Notes: generated by a model from the letters alone, not told the origin. Numbered from the stretch's first letter, positions 31,820 through 43,720 are shown. The stretch is DNA of 64,000 bases from Prorocentrum cordatum (GCA_963575745.1 CAUYUJ010016059.1:1164849-1228848), one strand, 5' to 3'. Made by a program: numbers and translations.

Positions 31820-32240
31820 GAAGGCCCGAAAGGGCCAAATTCATTGAATTGCCTAAGGTGTTTCAAGGATTGTGGCTTTTGCTTCTTTTCAGCTCTCCGA
31901 CGGCCCAAAACGGCCCAAGAGGCCCCGAAAATTGCCCCCAGAGCGCCCGAGAGGCCTCCAAGATGCCCCCATGACAGCCCAGGAGACCCCATGACAGCCC
32001 AAGACGGCCCAAAAGAGGCCCCAAGACGGCCCAAGAGGCCCCCAAGACGCCCAAGATGGCCTCCAGAACGGCCAAGATGGCCTCCAAGATGCTTCCAAGA
32101 CGGCGAAGGAGGCCTTCAAGACGGCGAAGGTGGCCCCAAAATGTACCCAAGACGGCCCCAGATGGCCTGAAGATGGCCTGAGACTGTCCAAAGGCCCGCC
32201 ATAGGCCTCCAACGCGGCCCAAGACCCTTCCAAGACGTTC
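31820..32240 (+). repeat. AAGAGGCCC-family block, plus orientation
   Basis: Core TTCAAGGATTGTGGCTTTTG at about 31,862 corresponds to the core at 440-520 and 55,868-55,920, followed by GGCCCAAGA-type repeats every 10-12 bp. Confidence 0.7.
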
Positions 32241-32479
32241 CCCAGGAGGCCCGGAAATGTGTAAACCACCTGGTCCGATAGCTCGCCCGACTCCGTGTTC
32301 CCCGAAGGTTTTCGAAACCCACTCGGGGAACGCGTGGCCCGATAGCTTGGCCAAGCTCAAACCCGACGTTCGGCCACGCATGCGATTCCAAAAAGGCAGG
32401 GGGCGGCGGTGATTCGCCGTAGGCGTCTTCGATAACGGCACAAACGTAAACTTTTTTAGAACAGGCAGAGAAATGGAAC

Positions 32480-32782
32480 GGCAATTATGTTGTGTGTGAG
32501 ACGCAGAGGTGCACAGGGAGACAGAGACGCAGAAACAGAGCGAGAGAGAAAGCAGGATAGCGAGAGAAAGGGAGAGAGAAAGAGAGAGAGAGAAAGAGAG
32601 AAAGAGAAACAGTGGAAGGGAGAGCGAGATAGATAGAGAGAAACATTGGAGGGAGACAGAGACGCAGAGACAGAGAGAGAGAGAGAAAAAAAAACGATAG
32701 CGAGAGAGAGGGAGAGAGGGAGAGCGAAAGAGAGAAAGAGAGAGAGACATTGGAGGTAGACATAGACGCAGAGACACATAAC

Positions 32783-32844
<62 letters not shown>

Positions 32845-32852
32845 AACAACCA
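32480..32852. repeat. (GA)n polypurine tract
   Basis: About 370 bases of plus-strand purines with few interruptions. Confidence 0.9.
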
Positions 32853-32987
32853 AGACTCCGACGGTTGGACCCCACCTGATAATCTGTTTAGCTTACCCGT
32901 TGCCCTTTCCTCCTCCCCCTGGCGGAAACCCTCTCCTCTCGCCCTCTGCACTGCCCTCTCTTCCTCATTCTATTCCTCTTCCTACTT

Positions 32988-33042
32988 CTCCTCCTCCTCC
33001 TCCTCCTCCTCCTCCTCCTCCTCCTCCTCCTCCTCCTCCTCT
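32988..33042. repeat. (TCC)n microsatellite
   Basis: Pure TCC tract. Confidence 0.9.
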
Positions 33043-33334
33043 CGCGCCACCTCCTCCTCGTCGTCGCCCTCCCCCATGCCCCCCTTCCCTCCTCATCCTC
33101 CTGCTTCTTTTCCATGTGCACCTCCCGTTCCCCCTGGTCGTGGCAAGGAACTCGATTTTCCTCGGCGCCGTCGCCGCGTCGGCCAGCGCGCGCGCGCGTT
33201 TGCCGACGGCTAGATCGCGAAGCCGTCGGGGCAACCCTTCGGGCCAGGCCGTTGGGGCAACCTCGCAGGCCGCAGGGGCGGGGGGGCCAGCCGTTGGAAC
33301 CGCCCCGCGGGCCTCTACGCGCGCGCCGCGGCGC

Positions 33335-34081
33335 TCAGGCGGGCGGCAGCACGAAGCCCAGCTCTGCCGCGAGCTGCTCCGCCTCAGCCCTGGAATCCAC
33401 CGCTCTCTTGTCGAACTCCTGGAGCGCCTTCCGCAGTGACGCCAGCGGCCCGCGCTCCCGGAACTCTCGCGCGGGCGGCCGCAGCATCAGCATGTTCCGC
33501 ATGCACGTGGCGCGGGGGAACATGACGTAGAGGTGCAGCCACCACATCTCGTCCGACATGCCCGTGCGGCCAGCGTCCTCATCCCTGGCGCAGTCGACGG
33601 TGACGCCCTTGCGCAGCGTCTGGCCCTGCGACAGCGTGGAGTTCAGGTAGGACGCATGCGTCAGGGTGAACCCCGAGCAGCGCACAGTGTGCGCCCCCGA
33701 GCTTTGCCACGTGAACTCCTGCTCGCTGGGCCTGAACATGAGCAAGTTCCTCGCCCGCTCTTCGGCCTCGCCGTCGTCGGCAGCGCCATCGGCGCCCTGC
33801 AGCAGCACCTCGGCGACCTCCTTGCAGACCGGGGACTCCTGGAAGCCGTGCACCTGCAGCCAGATTCCCTGCGGTAGGAAGCGGGGGCGGAAGAGCTGGC
33901 CCGGCGCGCACTCCTCGTAGTCCCGCTCGTCGTCTGCGTGAAACTCGAAGGGCACAATGGTGGCCCGTTGCTCCTGCACGAGCCCCAACTTCTTCTTCAG
34001 CTCCTCCTGCACGGCCGTGAACCGGACCTCCATGCCGACGTGTGCCGGTAAGACGCCGTGGATGTCTCCCGTCTTGTGCAT
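33335..34081 (-). pseudogene. Pif1-like SF1 helicase, C-terminal fragment
   Basis: A 248-residue open frame starting MHKTGDIHGVLPAHVGM and ending at a TGA. Near residues 145-160 it has LTHASYLNSTLSQGQTL, which corresponds to helicase motif V (T-x-H-x-x-Q-G-x-T), then GVTVDCAR, and then WWLHLYVMFPRATCMRNMLM, corresponding to motif VI with F-P-R in place of L-S-R. The N-terminal ATPase core (Walker A and B) is absent. The frame begins only a few bases from the 160-bp satellite, so the satellite marks the truncation, or alternatively an intron boundary. Pif1-like helicases unwind DNA; many dinoflagellate copies appear mobile, and Helitrons carry related helicases, but no other Helitron hallmark is visible. 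Confidence 0.6.
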
Positions 34082-35094
34082 GTTCGGGTCTCCCGCCTGA
34101 GACTTCCTCGCAATTCACTCACAGACGAGGCTCCCGCTCGAGACTTCCTTCATACTCAAGCCTCAAAAGCCCAAAAGCGACGACAGTTACAAGGTTCCGA
34201 TGGCCCGCTCGGATTAATAACATGATCGGCGGGCCCCATAAGGAGGGCGCTCCAGCCTGAGACGTCCTCGCAATTCACTCAGAGACGACGCTCCCGCCGG
34301 ATACTTCCTCCATATTCAAGCCTCAAGAGCCCAAAAGTGACGACGGTTACAAGGTTCTGATGACCCGCTCGGATTAATAACATGATCTGCGGGCCCCATA
34401 GAGAGGGGGCTCCCGCCTGAGACTTCCTCGCAATGCACTCACAGACGAGGCTCCCGCCTGATACTTCCTTCATATTGAAGCCTCAGAGGCCCAAAGTGAC
34501 GACGGTTACAAGGTTCCGATGACCCGCTCGGATTAATAACATGATCGGCGGGCCCCATAGGGAGGGAGCTCCCGCCTGAGACGTCCTCGCAATTCACTCA
34601 CAGACGAAGCTCCCGCTCGAGACTTTCTTCATATTCAAGCCTCAAGAGCCCAAAAGTGACGACAGTTACAGGGTTCCGATGACCCGCTCGGATTAATAAC
34701 ATGATCGGCGGGCCCCATAAAAAGGGCGCTCCAGCCTGAGACGTCCTCGCAATTCACTCAGAGACGAGGCTCCCGCCGGATACTTCCTCCATATTCAAGC
34801 CTCAAGAGCCCAAAAGTGACGACAGGTACACGGTTCCGATGACCCGCTCGGATTAATAACATGATCTGCGGGCCCCATAGGGAGGGGGCTCCCGCCTGAG
34901 ACTTCCTCGCAATTCACTCACAGACGAGGCTCCCGCCTGATACTTCCTTCATATTGAAGCCTCAGAGGCCCAAAAGTGACGACAGTTACAGGGTTCCGAT
35001 GACCCGCTCGGATTAGTAACATGACCTGCGGGCCCCATAGGGAGGGGGCTCCCGCCTGAGACTTCCTCGCAATTCACTCAGAGGCTCCCGCCTG
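34082..35094. repeat. 160-bp satellite with 480-bp higher-order repeat
   Basis: CCTGAGAC(T/G)TCCTCGCAATTC begins at 34,096, 34,256, 34,416, 34,575, 34,735, 34,895 and 35,055, giving spacings of 160, 160, 159, 160, 160 and 160. Units differ in three diagnostic places. Units 1 and 4 share CTCGAGACTT and GCTCCAG; 2 and 5 share CCGGATACTTCCTCC and ATCTGCGGG; 3 and 6 share CCTGATACTTCCTTCATATTG. So the array is two repeats of a three-unit block plus a partial seventh unit. Confidence 0.9.
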
Positions 35095-35099
35095 ATGAC

Positions 35100-35247
35100 G
35101 AAATGATGCGTGAGCGAATGATGATGATGAGTGTGTGATGAATGAGTGATGATGATGACGATGATGATGATGATGAGGATGAGGATGATGATGATGATCA
35201 GGATGATGATGATGATCATGATGATGATGATGATGATGATGATGATA

Positions 35248-35295
<48 letters not shown>

Positions 35296-35600
35296 GCCAC
35301 TCAGTGGGTGATCGAGAGATTACGTTGGAGATGGTGACGATGATGTTGAGAGTGGCGGCGGTCCTACCGTCGGAGGACCACTGCCTCCGAAGCCTACTGA
35401 GGATGAATGGGTAATTGAGTGAGTGAGTGGGTGATCGAGTGGTGATGATGGTGACGATGATGATGATGATGGCGATGATGATGACTAATGATGACGGTGA
35501 TGGTGGTTGATGGTGATGATGATGGTAATGATGATGAGTGTGTGCGTGTGATGACGATGATGGTGGTTGATGGTGATGATGATGGCGATGATGGTGAGTG
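35100..35600. repeat. (GAT)n and ATGG-rich microsatellite
   Basis: GAT/ATG runs, nearly pure at 35,220-35,295, degenerate afterwards. Follows the satellite directly. Confidence 0.85.
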
Positions 35601-35835
35601 AGAGAGAAAGAGAGAGAGAGAGAGAGAGGAAAGGGGGTGTGTGAGATCCTGCGCGGCGTGTGCCGAGAAAACAAGAACCCCACTTTGGATGTGGGGAAAA
35701 AAGATAGCGATAGAGAGGGAGAGAGGGAGGGAGGGAGAGTGAGGGAGAGAGAGAGAGAGAGAGAGAGACATTGTGAATTGAACGACGCGCGAGGACTCAC
35801 ACGAGCCCTCCCCAAGACAGGTCGGGCCAGGGGGC

Positions 35836-35892
35836 CTTGCACAGGCCGGCGACCACGAACAGGGCGCACGCCACGACCAGCCGCACAAGACC
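35836..35892 (-). CDS. TMTC-like gene, exon GLVRLV..LCK
   Basis: A 57-nt, phase-0 exon between GCGCAG (35,894-35,893) and a GC donor (AAG|GC at 35,835-35,834). It encodes GLVRLVVACALFVVAGLCK, a transmembrane helix ending in L-C-K. In TMTC proteins this is immediately followed by E-x-G-(I/F)-T, which is exactly how the next exon (26,377-26,443) begins. A read-through of the donor stays open briefly (APWPDLSW) but then meets a stop. A cluster of GTTCTNAGAAC palindromes lies about 220-330 bases upstream in the intron. Confidence 0.7.
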
Positions 35893-36110
35893 CTGCGCAC
35901 CCGCAGGCCGGGAGAGAGAGCGAGGGAGACAGAGCCGCCGCGAGCCTGCCAAAGCACGCTGCCCGCCCTGGCTGTGGCACCTGTCGGCGGCTTTTTGCCC
36001 TCGACGCTTCCTGGACACGCGCAACAATGATATTGGGCAAAAGTTAAGCAGGGAACGACCGTCCCGGTATTCCGATCAGCCTAGCACGAATGTTCCTACA
36101 ACGGAAGATT

Positions 36111-36226
36111 GTTCTTAGAACCGAAACAATGTTCTTGGAACATCCAGCCGATGAGGTAAAGCCGGACAGTCTCAAGCAGAAATGTTCTGAGAACGTCTCG
36201 CGCAGACCACAAACGGTTCTCAGAAC
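36111..36226. repeat. Four GTTCTNAGAAC-type palindromes
   Basis: Sites at 36,111-36,121 (GTTCTTAGAAC), 36,131-36,141 (GTTCTTGGAAC, one mismatch), 36,184-36,194 (GTTCTGAGAAC) and 36,216-36,226 (GTTCTCAGAAC). Confidence 0.6.
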
Positions 36227-36229
36227 CAG

Positions 36230-37500
36230 GACGCTTCGCCACTGCTTGAAGGAGATGCCCTTCTGTGCGCGGCTTGCCGACGGCCAACCGCGGTGCGACC
36301 GTGGCGGCCTGCGCGCCTGGTCTTGCCACCCGCGCGCCCACCGAGGGCCGCGCACCGGAGGCCACCCCGGGCGACGATCCGCTCCTGCGCGCACCGGGCC
36401 TCGAGCACCGAGGGGCGAGTCTCCAGCGCCGAGTGCGCTCCGATCGGCTACACTCGGGAGCCCACAAAGGACGTACGCGCCCAGCTATGTACATGAACAC
36501 GGCCCCTCGATCTGCGAGACCGGCCGCGTGATACGAACTGTTGGGCAATGCGTACGTGTACGTCCTTCTTTCGCTCTTGATACACAGGAGTGGCCCTAGG
36601 TAAGAGTGACCTGGGGTGTGCGGCTTCTTTTAGGGGGCGCGGGGTGACCAAACACAAGCACGCAAGACGCTACCATCGCACCGCGCTCAGCGATTGGGGG
36701 GACCCCGTGAAGCCGCACCAAAGGCCGCACCAAAGGCCACCCTGGCGAAGGGTCACCCTTACGCGCAGTCGAAACCAGGCCTGGCTGGGGCGCCCTGAAG
36801 CCCGGGATCGGCGCCGTGGTGCCCGAGAGTACCGTTGGGGGTTCCATCGGGGGCGCCTCGGGCGCGCCCAGGGTACCTGAAGGCCCGGATGGATGCTCGA
36901 GCCCCGCTCATCCACACGGCTCAGTTCAGGGGAGACAGACCCGGAGTGAAGCGGACCCTGGGACCCCAGGGTCTTCCCGCGGGGACCAGCTGACGCCCTG
37001 AACTACTTTGTTGACGCCCCTGGAGCCTGTGAAGGGCCCAAGAAGCCCGAATCTGGCAAGCAGAATCTGAGGACCCGTCCCCCTCAGTTGCGATAGCGAA
37101 AATACGAGGAGACGACCAGAGGACGGCGATGGCGAACGACGAGAAGATGGGAATGACAGCGACGGCGGCCGCCTCTGCCTGGCGCATCTGCTTGGCAGAG
37201 ACGCAGGGCGCGTACACCTCGGCGGACAGCAGCAGCACCTACCCGGCGCTGCCTCCCCCCCCCCTCGTGCACAGAGGCGCCTGCGCTCTCCCCGGAAGGC
37301 GCCAGATCTTCCGTCCCCCTCGTCCTGCCTACTGGACACCATGCGTGAGGGCAGAACAATGAGGGAGAGAGGGGGAGAGGACAAGTTAGGTGCGCTCGCG
37401 TCAACATCTGACATCCTACCCCTCCCTCCCATCCCTTACCATGGCGCTGATTTTCTCTATCCGCGGACGCGTGTCGTAGCGGACCTGTGGCTCCGCGCGC
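36230..37500. other. Unassigned GC-rich intronic DNA
   Basis: No recognised gene. The minus strand at about 37,100-37,206 is open as VYAPCVSAKQMRQ followed by a hydrophobic run, with AG and GC boundaries available, and may be an exon of something; I could not place it in the TMTC-like protein. Confidence 0.3.
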
Positions 37501-37509
37501 GTGTGCGTA

Positions 37510-37771
37510 GTGGGTGGTGGTGCGCGTGCGTGCGTGCGTGTGTGCGTGGTTGTGGTTGTTGTGGTGGTGGTGGTGGTGGTGGTGTGTGTGTATGTGTGTG
37601 TGTGTGCGTGTGTGCGCGTGTGATGTGGTGTGACGTGGTGTGGCGTCTTGGTGGTTTGGTGGTGGGCCAGGTGCGTACGTGCGTGATGGCGGTGGTGGTG
37701 GTGGCGGTGGTGGTGTGTGTGTGTGTGTGTCTGTGTGTGTGCACGTGTGTGTGTGTGTGTGCGTGTGTATG

Positions 37772-37819
<48 letters not shown>

Positions 37820-38000
37820 TGTGTGTCTGTGTGTGCGCGCGTGTGATGTGGTGTGACGCGGTGTAGCGTGGTGGTGGTGGGTGGGGTAGTGCGGTGGTGG
37901 TGGCGGTGCGCGGTGGTGGTGCGCGTGCGTGCGTGCCGTGCGTGCGTTGGTGGGTGGAAGTGGCGCTGGGTGTGCGTGCGGCGGGGCGGGGCGTGGTGCG
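37510..38000. repeat. (TG)n/(GTGC)n/(GGT)n microsatellite
   Basis: Alternating purine-pyrimidine DNA for about 490 bp, a candidate Z-DNA former. Frames through it are His-Thr peptides. Confidence 0.9.
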
Positions 38001-38344
38001 GCGCGGTGGTGGCGGGCGGATGGGCGCGCGAGAAAGAGGCCCGCGCTGGGGCGAGAACGCCATCCTGAATTAGGAGGCAAAACACCGATCCGAAAATGAG
38101 GCCCACGCTGCAGCGGGAGCACGATTCGGAACGATTCGGGAGCAGAAATGACGCCGGCGCCTCAGCGAGAGCAGCATTTTGAAAAATAACGCAGGTGAAA
38201 ACCCAACTCCTGGGAATCCTGCGTGTAAAAAAACCGTACGCGGGGGGGGGTCGAATATTCCCAGGCCGTCATTAGGGGAAGAGGGAGAGTAGTATTCATA
38301 TTGAGTAATTGTAGACTGAAAGAGAGATAATCAAACACATTGTG

Positions 38345-38657
38345 CATTTATGTGTATATATATACATACATACATAGAAGAGAGAGAGAGAGAGAGGGAG
38401 AGACAAACAAATGAGACTGAGAGAGGCATAAACAACTAAATGGACATATACCTATATGTATTTATGAAGTGATCTGTATATATATATATATGTATAGACG
38501 TATAAAGACAGAAAGCGAGGGACAGAGAGAGGGAGAGAGAAACAAACATAAAACAAGAGCTGAGAGAAAGTAATAGAGAGAGTGCTCGTATATCTGCTGA
38601 GTGTGAAAGAGGAGAGAAAGAAGATAGACAAGGGGGGAGAGAAAGAGACATATAGAA

Positions 38658-38688
<31 letters not shown>

Positions 38689-39260
38689 AAGAAACACAAC
38701 AAAAACACAGAGGCAGAGACACGGACAGGGGAAAAAGAGAAAGAGCGAGGGGGAGAGCAAATAGGGAGAGGAAAGTATATACATATTGGGGGAGAGGAAG
38801 GGAGGGAGAGGGAGAGGACGAGAGAGAGAGAGCAAAATAACGATGGCGATCTAGAGATGTAATAGAGAAACGGAGTCAGAGAAAGAGGACAGAGGGAGAG
38901 ATATGTATATATGTATACATAGATGTGTATATATATACATAGAGAGAGATGGAGAGGGAGGGGGAGAGGGAGGTGGAGGGGGAGGGGGAGAGGGCAAGAG
39001 GGAAGGGCAGAGAAAAAGAGAGCAAGAGAGAGAGAGCCACGCGAATGTCTATAGCGAGAAGCACAAGAAGGCGATTATACATATCAGACGGAGGGCGGGG
39101 CGGAAACGAGAGATAAGCAAGGGCGTGGGAGAAAAAAACATCACACATAGAGATAGTGAGAGAGACATAGCGCCTATGTGCATATGTATACATCTATAGA
39201 CGTATGCATCACTAGCAAAAGGGACTTCCAACGAGAGAGAGAGAGAGGAAGATGACAACG
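38345..39260. repeat. Degenerate (GA)n with (TA)n patches
   Basis: Plus-strand purine-rich DNA with GAGAGA words and short ATATAT patches. No gene seen. Confidence 0.85.
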
Positions 39261-39531
39261 GATAACGAAACGAATCAAACTCAACAGATAATCAGAAAAT
39301 GCGCTTGCACACGAATTTACATAACTACGGATATATGACGCAAGCGACTGGTGTACCTACCAACACCAACTAAACACTGGCTGGGAAAAGGGGGTCGGTA
39401 GACATATAGAGATAGAGGCAGAGAACCAGAGGGTAAACGGGGAAAAAAAGAGAAAGTAACCCATGTGCGTATTGTATTTATACATAGAGAGAGATAGAGA
39501 GAGAGAGAGAGGGAGAGAGAGAGGAGAGAGG

Positions 39532-39573
<42 letters not shown>

Positions 39574-40290
39574 GGAAATATATATATAGAGAGAGAGAGA
39601 GCAAACCAAATGAGCGAGATACAGCGAGACTCATATGGCGAATTAGAAGAGAGGAACCCATGTGCGCATTGCGTTTTGAGATAGATAGGGAAGAGCGTAT
39701 ATATATAGAGAGAGACCAAATAAAGGAGCGAGATACAGCGAGACATGGAATGAGAGAAACATGTGCCAACCTCTCTAGGGTAACACGCGTGAGACATTTG
39801 CGCATGCATGGACAGAAAGGGAAAGGGAGAGAGCGAGATAATCAACAAACCGACATATGGCGAGTTAGAAGAGAGGCGGCAGAGGGCCAGATCAGACAAC
39901 AAACAAAGAGATAGGGCGAGGGAGAGGGCCAGAGGAATCGCGACCGTTCGACGAACCAAAGTTCGCCAGAACCCGCGGTTACGAGCGCCGCGCGGGCCAG
40001 CTTTCAGGGCTGGAAATGCCGCGAGTATGTAGCAGGGGCGGGCGCGCGACCTCACCCCTGGCACGGGCCCAGGGACTCCGTCCGGCATGAATTGCGGGCG
40101 GCAATGAACGGGCCGCCACGGGGCCCATCTGCGCACCCGCGGCGTAGGCGCTGCCTGCGCACGCGCTGTGGCTTGTGCGCTGCAGCACCGCAGGACAATG
40201 AAAGGCGCCGCCCTGGGGCGCCCCCCGCGGCGGCCAGAGAAGGGCGAAAGACGGTGCAGGCGCCAACTGCGCTCATAGCCCGCGGAAGGA
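39261..40290. repeat. GA-rich repeat continuation and unassigned DNA
   Basis: (GA)n and (TA)n at 39,480-39,610, with two copies of a GAGATACAGCGAGAC-containing segment at about 39,613 and 39,729. 39,900-40,290 is GC-rich without recognised content. Confidence 0.6.
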
Positions 40291-41297
40291 GATGGGGCGC
40301 GCAGCGGCGCGCCGCCCGTTGACCGTCGAAGGCTTGGAGGTTGCCCGGGAGGGTGTAGTTGATGGAGGGAGAACGCTAGCTAGTTGGCGCGGTGATGGGG
40401 CGCCTGCGTTTGGCGGTGAATCTTCTCGCGGTCCCTTTGTTGCTGGCTGTCGCCGCCGTGAAGTGTTGCGCGAGGGGCCCCCTGCGGTGTGTGCGTCGGG
40501 CGTTCGCGCTGGCCCGGTGGCCGTGCTCCTTGGAGCAAGTGCCGGAGCGGCTTTCTGGCCCATTGCGCGGAAACTCGGGCGAAACCGCACGGTCAGCACA
40601 TCTCTTCGCATCGCCAATGCTGGAGAAAGACACTGCCCAATGACATCCTTCTTCGCCTTCGCTGGAGGGGAGCAGCTGGCGGGTCGAGGCTGGTTCTCCG
40701 ATCCACGGGTCTCCTTGGAGCGCGGCGGCGATCATGGTCTGGGCGCGCCCGAGCAGCCCGAGCAGTCGTATTCGGTCCGAGGCGCAGAAAGACGCCCAAG
40801 ACGCCAGTGCGCAGCGGGCTGGGCTGGCGTCGCTTATCCAAATGCCGCGGAAGCGAGCACTGCGAGCGCGGGCAAGCTAAAGACGTTGTCAACCTCTGAA
40901 CGACGGAAACAAAAACGCATATAGTGAGGCCCTGACCATGGCCATCACCAAACCCCTGCCCCAGCAGCAGTCGACACGGAATCACAGTCCTTCGACGCGC
41001 GCAACCTCAATGGGGCGAGGGGGGGCCTCAAGCCCCTTCAGTGCAGTCCCGGCGGCGGCGCTGGCATAGGGCGCTAGATAGCTGTTTGCTCGAGCGCCCG
41101 CCTCAGCGCCTCCTGCGCCTTGGCCCCCAAAGGGACCAGCAGGGCCGACCTCGCTGTCGGGTCCGCTTGGGGGCGGGGGGGCGACGCTGGTTCACGTGTC
41201 GCCTGGGGGGCCTGGGTCGCTTGGGCTCAGGCGAGCGAGACGAGAGGCGCCATTTTGTCCATGAAGGCCATCTAGTCTGTGTTCATGGATGGCTTGC
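40291..41297. other. Unassigned GC-rich DNA
   Basis: Plus strand 40,395-40,640 opens with MGRLRLAVNLLAVPLLLAVA, which resembles a signal peptide, but nothing after it is recognisable. It may be chance. Confidence 0.2.
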
Positions 41298-43445
41298 TCA
41301 GATTGGGCCGCGTAGACCCCTTGCTTCGAATTGGCAGCATCGCAGAGCAAGGGTAGCCTGGCTGGTGGCCACGCCGGCGATGGCTGTTTCGAGCCTCTGA
41401 ACGGTTTCGGCATGCTGCTGCTGGTCAGCCTCAATTTCTCTGAACTTCGGGCCTGCTTGGCCGGTGATCCCTTGGACTCCAGGTTGTGGTATCCGCTCCC
41501 CATCCAAAAACTCGTCGTAGCCGTGGCCCCGTCGCTTGCTGCTCCTTGGCGGATCAACGCGGGGCGCCAATGCCTTCGGCGCGTTCGGCGCCATCCACCG
41601 CGTCGCAGTCGTCAGCGTCCCTCATGGCAAAGTGACCGCTGTACAGGTATGTGGTGGTTTCCTATTTGATGCTGCTGCCTCGGTTGCCAGTCCTGTCTGC
41701 TGCTGCTGCGCTGTTTTTTCCCCGTCGGTGGGGTGTTCGGCGGCGGCAATGGCGTTTTTTGGGCCCGGCGTGGGTTTGGCGGCGCCTGGAGGCGCGGTCT
41801 GGTGACCGCCCTCCACAAGAGGTTTCTCTACAGGGATGGTCTCTGGTGAAGCAATCGTAGCCCCCAGTGCCTTAGGGGGCTCAGCTTTGCCAGGGGCGTA
41901 CAATTCAACTTGACGGCGGTCGAAGGGATGGCGGGGAATTGCAACGTTGGGCGTGGCGTTCGGCGGGAATGTCGCCGCCTGTCGCCGCTGGTAGTTTTGT
42001 CCCGTCTTGCGCGTTGGATTTCGCAGTGCGGCTTGCTTGGCGCCAGAACATTGGCGATCTGCGTCTAAGTTGCGCTCTGCGGCCCGATGCCCGTGATGCG
42101 GTACCTGGCGTGGGCGACTGCGGCGTCAGTTCCCCGCGCGTCCAGGGCGAATTGTTTCGCCCCCATCAGTGTTGGAATTGGTGCGACTGCTCATGTCTTT
42201 TGTCCGAGCGCACGGCCCCGTATGCCTTGTGTTTGGTTGAAAAGTCGCGAGCTTCCTGCAACGTGGCCTGGTGACCACCTGGATACCGCGATGTGATGTA
42301 GTCACTGGGCGGGGGCCCTGTGGTGCCATGGTAGGTCAAGTGGCACGGGGCAGATCCTTGTCCTGAGGCGGCGAAGACCGTGGGCACGTCAACTTGTTTG
42401 GCCCCAAATGGTGGCCGTGAGCTTACGCTTGCCTACTGCTGTGCCATGGCGGCCTAGGAGTTCCATGGCTTCTTCGACTTGGACGGTGCGGAAGTGGGAC
42501 GTGAACACAGCTATGAACGCGTCAGCAAAGTCGTCGTCGAACTGGTTGCGCGAGACGCTCCGTGCGGCAGAAAGTTGCATGGCCATGCCATGCCAGATCC
42601 GCCTGGGCAGCGGTTGCTGTCGGTGCGCACTTCTGGAACTGGGCCGTGAACGATTCCTCAAATGCGGGTGCGACGGCAATGGCGTCTGCCTCGCAGATAG
42701 CTGCGTGGATCCAAACAACGTTGCCCGCTGGGTCGGGGGTGACTCGAACAACATGTTCGATGCACTTCGGTTTGTCCTCTCATAGCTGGCAGATGGCCCC
42801 TTCGACCTGCGTGGGCGTCGGCTTGGTGGCCTCGGACGTGCGGCGGGGGGCTGGTGTTAGATGTTTGTTCGTGGGTAGTCGGTGCTGGTGGCTCCCAGGG
42901 TGGCAAGTGCTAGAGGTTTCCCTTATGTGCGAATGTGTAGTAGGCGGTCGCCTTCCTCTAGCGTGTGAAATGAGATGCTGCTGGTGCACGACGCCCCGTC
43001 GCCCTCTCTGACGGGCGCTGTGGCAGCGGGGACGTCCCAGATTTGTACATCGAGGGGGCCATGCCTTTGCCCTGATAGGCATCGGTGTCGACCGTGACTC
43101 CTGGTGGGTCACGTGAAAAGGCCTTGTCGACCGTGAGGTAGTATCGCAGAAACAGGTGCAGCTGATGTTGTTTGTGTCGCACACTGTCATCGGCTCGCTC
43201 CTGAACCTGCGTTGGTCGGGGCGGTGTTGCTGGCCCGTGGTATTGAAAGCGGCGTAATGCTTGTCATCGGTTTCTTTGTATGCAGAGACTGTTCGGTCGA
43301 CGCCACCACTGTTCTGGAACGCAGCGACGCAAGCCTCCTTTCGGGACAAGTTGCTGTCGGGTGAGGTTGCCTTTTCGGCGGCCTTCGCCCAGTGGTTTGG
43401 GCTGCCGTTGCGCGGGGGCACGCGGGGAAGACCTTTCGGCGCCAT
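41298..43445 (-). pseudogene. Degraded protein-coding relic, family unknown
   Basis: Several minus-strand frames look genuinely coding but are broken. From 43,445 one frame runs through a TGA at 42,780 and continues KCIEHVVRVTPDPAGNVVWI and AFEESFTAQFQKCAP. It then shifts to NQFDDDFADAFIAVFTSHF and VEEAMELLGRHGTAVGK (ORF 42,389-42,754). Further left are ARDFSTKHKAYGAVRS (about 42,230) and a coiled-coil-like EIEADQQQHAETVQRLE (41,298-41,594). I do not recognise the family. The position beside LINE fragments suggests an old retroelement ORF. Confidence 0.35.
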
Positions 43446-43589
43446 GACGCGCGCGGATGCTGAAAAAGGTTCCGACGCGACTCAATCATACGCTGTGATG
43501 GCGCGTGTCCAATCTCGCAGTGTGATCAACGGAGGTGCTGAGCGTTTCGTGTCCTGGCTGCGCGCTTGGCGCCTCGGGAAAAATTGGGA

Positions 43590-43720
43590 AACAGAGAGAG
43601 AGAGAGAGAGGGAGACAGAGAGAGAGGGAAACACAGAGAGAGAGAGAGAGAGAAACAAACAAAAGACAACAACAACAACACCAACACCAACACCAACACC
43701 AACAACAACAACAAAAAGCC
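43590..43720. repeat. (GA)n and (CAA)n/(CACCAA)n microsatellite
   Basis: GA-rich tract followed by CAACAACAC units. Confidence 0.85.

Larger units (their letters stand above)
26444..35835 (-). other. Intron of 9.4 kb
   Basis: Lies between the LCK and ETGFTFFG exons, which are joined with confidence by the split L-C-K-E motif. It contains palindromic arrays, a MITE, a tandem duplication, a helicase remnant, a satellite array and ATG/GAT microsatellite DNA. The interval 27,010-27,500 and 27,670-28,600 shows no recognisable feature. Confidence 0.6.

Noticed and set aside
34082-35094. CRISPR array
   Set aside because: Units are 160 bp, contiguous and lack unique spacers.
40395-40640. Signal-peptide-like ORF start
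   Set aside because: No recognisable mature protein follows and no homologous neighbour exon was found.
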